From Frankiales bacterium (GTDB lineage Bacteria > Actinomycetota > Actinomycetes > Mycobacteriales > SCTD01), in assembly GCA_025464915.1 (NCBI GenBank), contig JAODNF010000416.1:1-9341 (forward strand): 9,341 nucleotides of DNA, read 5' to 3'. A program made the translations under genes and the position numbers. The notes under the pieces are model-generated. The model searched no databases and had not been told where the DNA came from. It worked only from the letters and a program-made list of their open reading frames with translations. This document shows positions 5,917-9,341 of this stretch, one piece after another. The first letter of the stretch is position 1. Each line of letters begins with the position of its first letter.

Positions 5917-6488
5917 CGCTCGCCGCCCGGCTTCCAGAGGACGTCGCCGTCCGGGTTCGCGTACCGCGACAGGATGAACAGCAGGTCGCTGAGCCGGTTT
6001 AGGTAGAGCGCCGCCTCGGTATTGGTGCGCTCGCCGTCGACCTCGATCAGCGCCCACACCGCCCGCTCCGCGCGCCGCACGACCGTCCGCGCGACGTGCA
6101 GGAGGGCCGCGCCCGGTGTGCCGCCCGGGAGGATGAAGCTCGACAGCTTCTCGAGCTGCGCGTTGTAGTGGTCGCACGCCTCCTCGAGGCGTTGGGTGTA
6201 CTCCGGCAGCACCCGCAGCGGCTCGTACCCGAGGTCCCCGGTGACGACCGGCGTCGACAGGTCGGCGCCCACGTCGAACAGGTCGTTCTGGACCCGCCGC
6301 AGCAGCGTCCAGACGTCCTCCGGCAGCTCTCCGAGGGCGAGTGCCACGCCGATGGCGCTGTTGGCCTCGTCGACGTCCGCGTACGCCGCAAGTCGCGGGT
6401 CGGTCTTGCTCACCCGGCTCATGTCCCCGAGGGCCGTCGTCCCGCCGTCGCCGGTCTTCGTGTAGATGCGCGTGAGGTGGACGTTCAT
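5913..6488 (-). CDS. ATP:cob(I)alamin adenosyltransferase (PduO/CobO type)
   Basis: This enzyme transfers the adenosyl group of ATP to cob(I)alamin to give adenosylcobalamin, the cofactor of B12-dependent mutases and reductases. The 191-aa product has the PduO-type N-terminal ATP-binding motif TKTGDGGTT at 10–18, then SSFILPGGTP (116–125), ARTVVRRAER (133–142) and YLNRLSDLLFILSRYAN (162–178), all typical of this trimeric family. ATG at 6488 puts the motif at its normal place and has a leaderless -10 seven nt upstream. In M. tuberculosis the homologue (Rv1314c) also sits beside murA. Here it is the first gene of a five-gene operon and its stop overlaps the LLM start by GTGA. Function is confident. 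Confidence 0.94.
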   Translation of the reverse strand: MNVHLTRIYTKTGDGGTTALGDMSRVSKTDPRLAAYADVDEANSAIGVALALGELPEDVWTLLRRVQNDLFDVGADLSTPVVTGDLGYEPLRVLPEYTQRLEEACDHYNAQLEKLSSFILPGGTPGAALLHVARTVVRRAERAVWALIEVDGERTNTEAALYLNRLSDLLFILSRYANPDGDVLWKPGGER

Positions 6489-6495
6489 GCGGCCG

Positions 6496-6501
6496 AGCCT
6501 A
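6496..6501 (-). promoter_or_regulatory. -10 box for leaderless cobO operon transcript
   Basis: On the minus strand TAGGCT is followed by exactly 7 nt (CGGCCGC) and then the cobO ATG, with no Shine-Dalgarno. This is the actinobacterial leaderless layout. It is probably the main promoter of the cobO–LLM–SDR–SDR–SnoaL operon. No convincing -35 box is seen, and no cobalamin riboswitch could fit in the short region between the promoter and the start. Confidence 0.6.
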
Positions 6502-6522
6502 CGGAACCCGCCGATCCCCGCG

Positions 6523-6580
6523 GTCCAGGGACATCCGAGCGGCGACTCGCGGGCGTGTCGGACCCCGATGTCCCAGGGAC
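6523..6580. repeat. 58-bp palindromic element between anti-sigma gene and cobO
   Basis: Outer arms GTCCAGGGACATC (6523–6535) and GATGTCCCAGGGAC (6567–6580) pair with an 8-bp perfect core (GGGACATC/GATGTCCC) and a small irregularity further out. A minor hairpin CGAG/CTCG (6536–6539, 6546–6549) lies inside. The loop region contains GGCGTGTCGG, the same 10 bases as in the loops of the two palindromes after atpD, although the arms differ. The element begins 6 nt after the stop of the anti-sigma-like gene and could act as its terminator. Structure is visible; membership of one repeat family is inferred. Confidence 0.6.
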
Positions 6581-6586
6581 TCCGGC

Positions 6587-7843
6587 TCAGCCGCACTCCT
6601 TGTCGCCGCACGTGAGCTTCGCGATGCCCTCGGTGAGGATGATCGAGTCGTCACCCCGGTGCACCTGCACCCGGTCCTGCTGCGCCCTCGGGTCGCGGTC
6701 GACGAGGCCGACGGCGTCGAGGTCGCTGCGCCCGCTGGCAACGTCACCGAACGCGCTCGCGGCGTCGGGGGAGTAGCCGATGCGGCCGGCGCCCGGGCGG
6801 GGCAGCAGCACCAGCAGGTCCCTGGCCCCACCGGTCGCGAAGACCGCACCGAGGACCCACGGGTCCCGAGGCGTCTCGGGTCCGAGGAAGAACGTGCCGC
6901 TGCTGTCGAAGGCCACGGTGTGAGCCGCCGCCTCGCCGTCGTCCCAGGCCTGACCGATCGTGAAGCGCAGCCCGTTGTGGGTGCCGTCGTAGAGCGAGCG
7001 GTAGCTGCCGTGGCCGGTCTTGCCCGTCGCCCGTTCGTAGGCCTGGATGAGGTCGGGGCCCGACACCGTCTGCGCGTCGCCGCGGTGCACCCAGGTGTCG
7101 AGCACGTTGACCGGCGTCCCGGTGAAGGGCGGCGTCCAGTCCGGCGCCGGCTCGGTGACGACGGTCCCGTCGGCCTCGGTCACCCGGATCGAGTCGTTCG
7201 GGTCCTCAGCTGCGATCGGCACGATGCCCACGCCCTTCGGTGCCTGACCCACGTCACTGATCTGCTGGAAGCCGTTGCCCTCTGAGCTGTACTCGACGAG
7301 GGCGTCCGGGGCCGCGACGACGATGAGCCGCTGCGGTTCCACCCAGGTGAGGACCCGCAAGTCGTCCGGGAGCGGAGTGACCGCCGGCGTGTGCTTCACG
7401 AGATTGCCGACACTCGTGGGGATCGTGGCAAGACCGGGTCGAGTCGATGACGTGCTGATGCCGTAGACCTGGTAGTCCGCGAGGTCGGGACTCGTCTTGC
7501 GGACGTAGAGGGGGCTGCACTCGCAATCGTCCAGCAGGTGGGGCTCGATCTGCTCGCCGCGCACTGCCCAAGGGGCCTGCGGGTCAAGCGCGACGGAGTC
7601 CGGCGTGGGGCTGGGATCACCGGGCTGACGGACGGCGGTGGAGCCGGAACCAGAGACCAGGAGAGGTACGGCGACGGCAACGGCTACGACGACCGCAGCC
7701 GCACCCGAGACCGACGAGACGATCCGACGGCGACGCAGGCCGCGGGCGCGGTTCTCGATGCCGCCGAGCGGGTCGGGCGCGGGGTCCACGCGGCCGGCGC
7801 GGGAGGACAGCAGAGCTCGCAGCTCGTCATCGATGGGGCTCAT
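6587..7843 (-). CDS. Membrane-anchored anti-sigma-like sensor protein
   Basis: A 418-aa protein with a short cytoplasmic N-terminus (about 1–40, ending in RRRR), one transmembrane helix at about 41–64 and a large extracytoplasmic domain that begins with a Pro/Ser/Thr linker (about 74–83). It has only four cysteines, as two pairs: C107/C109 (DDCECSP) and C412/C417 at the extreme C-terminus (TCGDKECG). The outer domain is rich in short beta-strand-like stretches and could be a propeller-type fold, but I recognise no named domain. Its ATG overlaps the sigma factor stop as ATGA, the usual arrangement of an ECF sigma factor and its membrane regulator, so it probably holds the sigma factor at the membrane until an envelope signal arrives. 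No clear ZAS (zinc anti-sigma) His/Cys motif is seen in the N-terminus. Function inferred from topology and context. Confidence 0.75.
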   Translation of the reverse strand: MSPIDDELRALLSSRAGRVDPAPDPLGGIENRARGLRRRRIVSSVSGAAAVVVAVAVAVPLLVSGSGSTAVRQPGDPSPTPDSVALDPQAPWAVRGEQIEPHLLDDCECSPLYVRKTSPDLADYQVYGISTSSTRPGLATIPTSVGNLVKHTPAVTPLPDDLRVLTWVEPQRLIVVAAPDALVEYSSEGNGFQQISDVGQAPKGVGIVPIAAEDPNDSIRVTEADGTVVTEPAPDWTPPFTGTPVNVLDTWVHRGDAQTVSGPDLIQAYERATGKTGHGSYRSLYDGTHNGLRFTIGQAWDDGEAAAHTVAFDSSGTFFLGPETPRDPWVLGAVFATGGARDLLVLLPRPGAGRIGYSPDAASAFGDVASGRSDLDAVGLVDRDPRAQQDRVQVHRGDDSIILTEGIAKLTCGDKECG

Positions 7844-8358
7844 GCGGTCACTCCAGTGGGAAGCGTGGTGCGCGGGTCGTCGCGCAGCGAGGTGTCCTGC
7901 CGCAGGACGACGAGGGCGCGCGAGGTGGTGGACTTGACGGTGCCGACGGAGATCCCGAGCAGCGAGGCGGTCTCGGCCTCGGACAGGTCCTCGTAGTAGC
8001 GCAGCACGACGATCGCGCGCTGCCTCCTCCCGAGCCGTCCGAGGGCGGTCCAGAGGGCGTCGTGCAGGTCGGCGTCCGCGTGCGCGTCCCGCGAGGGGCG
8101 CTCCGGTGGCGCGTCGTACAAGGACTCCGGTCGCTTGCGTCGCCAGAAGCTGGTCTGGGTGTTGACGAGGGTGCGCCGGACGTAGCCGTCGAGGGCGTCG
8201 CGGTCCCGGATGCGGTCCCAGGCGAGGTAGGTCTTGGCGAGCGCCGTCTGCAGCAGGTCCTCGGCGTCGGCCCGGTTGCCGGTGAGCAGGTAGGCGGTGC
8301 GCAGCAGCGCGGCCGACCGCGCGACCACGTACTCCTCGAACGCCTTGTCCATGCCCAT
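7840..8358 (-). CDS. ECF RNA polymerase sigma factor, SigE family
   Basis: A 172-aa ECF sigma factor that should direct RNA polymerase to a small regulon, probably for the cell envelope. Region 2 is at about 7–75: the FEEYVVARSAALLRTAYLLTG opening helix (first 20 residues 7–26), ADAEDLLQTALAKTYLAW (30–47), then YVRRTLVNTQTSFWRRKR (59–76), typical of the actinobacterial SigE-type family. Region 4 is at about 99–153, with RQRAIVVLRYYEDLSEAETA (112–131) and the DNA-binding helix-turn-helix LLGISVGTVKSTTSRAL (133–149). ATG at 8358 has GGAGG at 8373–8369 (10-nt spacer); a second in-frame ATG at 8352 is the alternative start. It follows the lipoprotein gene by 30 nt and overlaps the anti-sigma-like gene by ATGA. 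Confidence 0.93.
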   Translation of the reverse strand: MGMDKAFEEYVVARSAALLRTAYLLTGNRADAEDLLQTALAKTYLAWDRIRDRDALDGYVRRTLVNTQTSFWRRKRPESLYDAPPERPSRDAHADADLHDALWTALGRLGRRQRAIVVLRYYEDLSEAETASLLGISVGTVKSTTSRALVVLRQDTSLRDDPRTTLPTGVTA

Positions 8359-8361
8359 CAG

Positions 8362-8387
8362 GACGCCACCTCCGTGCTCAAGGTTGC
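8362..8387 (-). promoter_or_regulatory. Putative ECF-type autoregulatory promoter
   Basis: On the minus strand GCAACC (8387–8382) is followed by 16 nt and CGTC (8365–8362). An AAC-containing -35 and a CGTC -10 about 16 nt apart is the general form of ECF promoters. A transcript from here would begin around 8355–8353, next to the second sigma-gene ATG at 8352, while the GGAGG that serves ATG 8358 lies in the spacer. It may be a self-activated promoter of the sigma/anti-sigma pair. Inferred from motif match only. Confidence 0.4.
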
Positions 8388-8388
8388 G

Positions 8389-8880
8389 TCAGGTGAGCGA
8401 GTACTTCGCCCTGCTGATGGTGAAGCCGTGCGTGTCGTCGGTGCCGTGGCAGTGGATGGTCGAGGCGCTCACGGCATCGCACTGGACGAATCCGTTCTTG
8501 AACGCGTGGCCGGTCGCCAGGACCTTGGTGCCGCCCTTCACGGAGTCGCTGCCGCAGAAGAACGAGCCCTTCGTCCCCGCCTGCAGCTCGATGCCGTGGC
8601 CCCAGCCGCTGGCGCAGTCCGACGGCTGCGGGGGCAGCTTCCAGTCGCGGTGCTCCGGGTCGCAGCGGGCGTAGGCGGACTCGATGTCGCAGCCGAGGTT
8701 GCCGTCGGCGCTGCGGAAGGCGAAGGCCCCCGAGACGGCCGTGACCGCGAAGGCAGGCTTCACAGGCGGCTTCGTCACGGCCTTGGTGGGAGTCGGGCTG
8801 GGGGTGGGTCCGGCGTGCTGGACCGACGAGGACGAGCAGGCGCTCACGACCAGGACGAGCAGGAGCAAGGAGCGGCGCAT
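8389..8880 (-). CDS. Cys-rich lipoprotein, DUF6636-like
   Basis: A 163-aa predicted lipoprotein. A short basic N-terminus (MRRS) and hydrophobic core lead to the lipobox VSAC, so C15 is the lipidated residue. A low-complexity Ser and Pro/Thr linker (PTPSPTPTK, 25–33) follows. The mature domain has six cysteines (64, 73, 89, 109, 134, 144), probably three disulfides. Its spacing of ADGNLGC, ARCD, a Trp, LPPQP..C, GWGHGIEL, FFCG and C-terminal FTISRAKYSL resembles the actinobacterial DUF6636 family, whose function is unknown. ATG at 8880 is preferred over an in-frame TTG at 8889 because a leaderless -10 sits 7 nt before it. It lies 30 nt ahead of the sigma gene and is probably cotranscribed, perhaps as an envelope-side partner of that system. 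Confidence 0.8.
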   Translation of the reverse strand: MRRSLLLLVLVVSACSSSSVQHAGPTPSPTPTKAVTKPPVKPAFAVTAVSGAFAFRSADGNLGCDIESAYARCDPEHRDWKLPPQPSDCASGWGHGIELQAGTKGSFFCGSDSVKGGTKVLATGHAFKNGFVQCDAVSASTIHCHGTDDTHGFTISRAKYSLT

Positions 8881-8887
8881 GCCTCTC

Positions 8888-8893
8888 AACGTA
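8888..8893 (-). promoter_or_regulatory. -10 box for leaderless lipoprotein transcript
   Basis: On the minus strand TACGTT is followed by 7 nt (GAGAGGC) and the ATG at 8880, the leaderless layout. GAGAGG lies too close to the ATG to be a usual ribosome binding site. It would drive the lipoprotein–sigma–anti-sigma operon and faces the murA promoter. Confidence 0.5.
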
Positions 8894-8900
8894 GGGCACC

Positions 8901-8906
8901 TAGAGT
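8901..8906 (+). promoter_or_regulatory. -10 box for leaderless murA transcript
   Basis: TAGAGT lies 8 nt before the murA GTG with no Shine-Dalgarno between, consistent with a leaderless transcript. It is only 7 bp from the opposed -10 of the lipoprotein gene, so the two promoters must share DNA and may interfere. Confidence 0.5.
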
Positions 8907-8914
8907 CGATCGAC

Positions 8915-9341
8915 GTGGAGCGCTTCGTGGTGACCGGCGGTGCCCGGCTCGCCGGTCAGGTGGACGTCACGGGCGCCAAGAACAGCGTGCTGAAGCTGAT
9001 GGCGGCCGCGCTGCTCGCCGAAGGCACCACCACCCTGACGAACGTCCCGGACATCCTGGACGTCGCGATCATGAGCGAGCTGCTGCGCCGCCTCGGCTGC
9101 GACGTCGTCCGCGGCGAGGGCACCGTCGACGTCACGGTGCCAGCGGTCCCCGGTCACGAGGCGGACTACGACCTGGTGCGCCGGATGCGGGCGTCGATCA
9201 CCGTGCTCGGGCCGCTCCTCGCCCGGTGCGGCCGGGTCAAGGTGGCGCTGCCCGGTGGCGACGCGATCGGGTCACGGGGCCTGGACATGCACGTGGCCGG
9301 TCTGGAGAAGCTCGGCGCGACCGCGACCGTCGAGCACGGCT
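8915..9341 (+). CDS. murA: UDP-N-acetylglucosamine 1-carboxyvinyltransferase (3' partial)
   Basis: MurA catalyses the first committed step of peptidoglycan synthesis in the cytoplasm, adding enolpyruvate from PEP to UDP-GlcNAc. The first 142 residues of about 420 are visible. GAKNSVLKLMAAALLAEG (20–37) holds the conserved Lys22 and Asn23, NVPDILDV is at 43–50 and RRMRASITVLGPLLAR (89–104) supplies the substrate-binding Arg. The catalytic loop reads LPGGDAIGSR (112–121): Asp116 stands where E. coli has Cys115, the residue that fosfomycin alkylates. Mycobacterial MurA has the same Asp, a known cause of intrinsic fosfomycin resistance. GTG at 8915 is the start because it directly precedes the first conserved strand (ERFVVTGG) and has a leaderless -10 in front. 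The gene continues beyond the window. Confidence 0.97.
   Translation, partial: MERFVVTGGARLAGQVDVTGAKNSVLKLMAAALLAEGTTTLTNVPDILDVAIMSELLRRLGCDVVRGEGTVDVTVPAVPGHEADYDLVRRMRASITVLGPLLARCGRVKVALPGGDAIGSRGLDMHVAGLEKLGATATVEHG

Noticed and set aside
2787..6488. Functional link between the BLUF protein and cobalamin, as in B12-based light sensing
   Set aside because: No MerR/CarH-type B12-binding regulator is in the window; the BLUF gene is on the other strand and BLUF proteins use flavin. Proximity alone does not support it.
6489..6586. Cobalamin riboswitch before cobO
   Set aside because: Only 98 nt separate the genes, a palindrome fills most of it, no B12-box-like sequence was seen, and the -10 box is 7 nt before the start, leaving no leader.
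8389..8889. TTG at 8889 as the lipoprotein start
   Set aside because: It adds only three residues (M/L-R-G) and would fall inside the predicted -10 to start region; the ATG at 8880 fits the signal peptide and the leaderless box.

Overview
This window comes from a high-GC actinomycete. The GC-rich sequence, GTG starts, the atp–DUF2550–cobO–murA gene order, leaderless-looking promoters, a SigE-family ECF sigma factor and a MurA with Asp in place of the catalytic-loop Cys all fit this. A Nocardioidaceae-like or related soil actinobacterium is plausible, but the sequence alone does not fix the genus. The backbone (atpD, atpC, DUF2550 gene, cobalamin adenosyltransferase gene, murA) matches, from memory, the order in Mycobacterium tuberculosis (Rv1310 to Rv1315). 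Here that backbone has extra cargo inserted at three places.

Left part (1–3206, plus strand): the 3' end of atpD is followed by a strong hairpin that looks like a terminator and by two tandem 60-bp palindromic elements. Then come a HIT-like gene, an unusually short atpC (92 aa), a DUF2550 membrane protein and a small BLUF blue-light photoreceptor that seems to have its own leaderless promoter. A HIT gene, a terminator and repeats lying between atpD and atpC break up a normally contiguous ATP synthase operon.

Middle (3188–6488, minus strand): a tightly packed operon reads cobO-type adenosyltransferase, LLM-class oxidoreductase, SDR, SDR, SnoaL-like protein. Three junctions overlap (GTGA, ATGA and 11 bp) and one has an 8-nt gap. 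A leaderless -10 lies in front of cobO. The last gene converges on the BLUF gene, and the two coding ends overlap by 19 bp. The four genes after cobO look like a small redox or catabolic cassette with unknown substrate.

Right part (6523–9341): a palindromic element that shares a loop core with the atpD-side repeats lies just after the stop of a membrane-anchored anti-sigma-like protein. That protein is encoded by an ATGA overlap behind a SigE-family ECF sigma factor. Upstream is a Cys-rich DUF6636-like lipoprotein, and the three appear to form one cell-envelope signalling operon. The gap before the sigma gene carries a GCAACC-N16-CGTC motif that could be an autoregulatory ECF promoter. The lipoprotein gene diverges from murA across only 34 bp, which hold two opposed TANNNT boxes. 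murA runs off the window end.

No tRNA, rRNA, CRISPR array, transposase or complete insertion sequence was recognised. The strongest candidates for something undescribed are the hairpin-repeat family, the split ATP synthase operon, the cobO-coupled redox cassette and the possible dual-start arrangement of the sigma gene.
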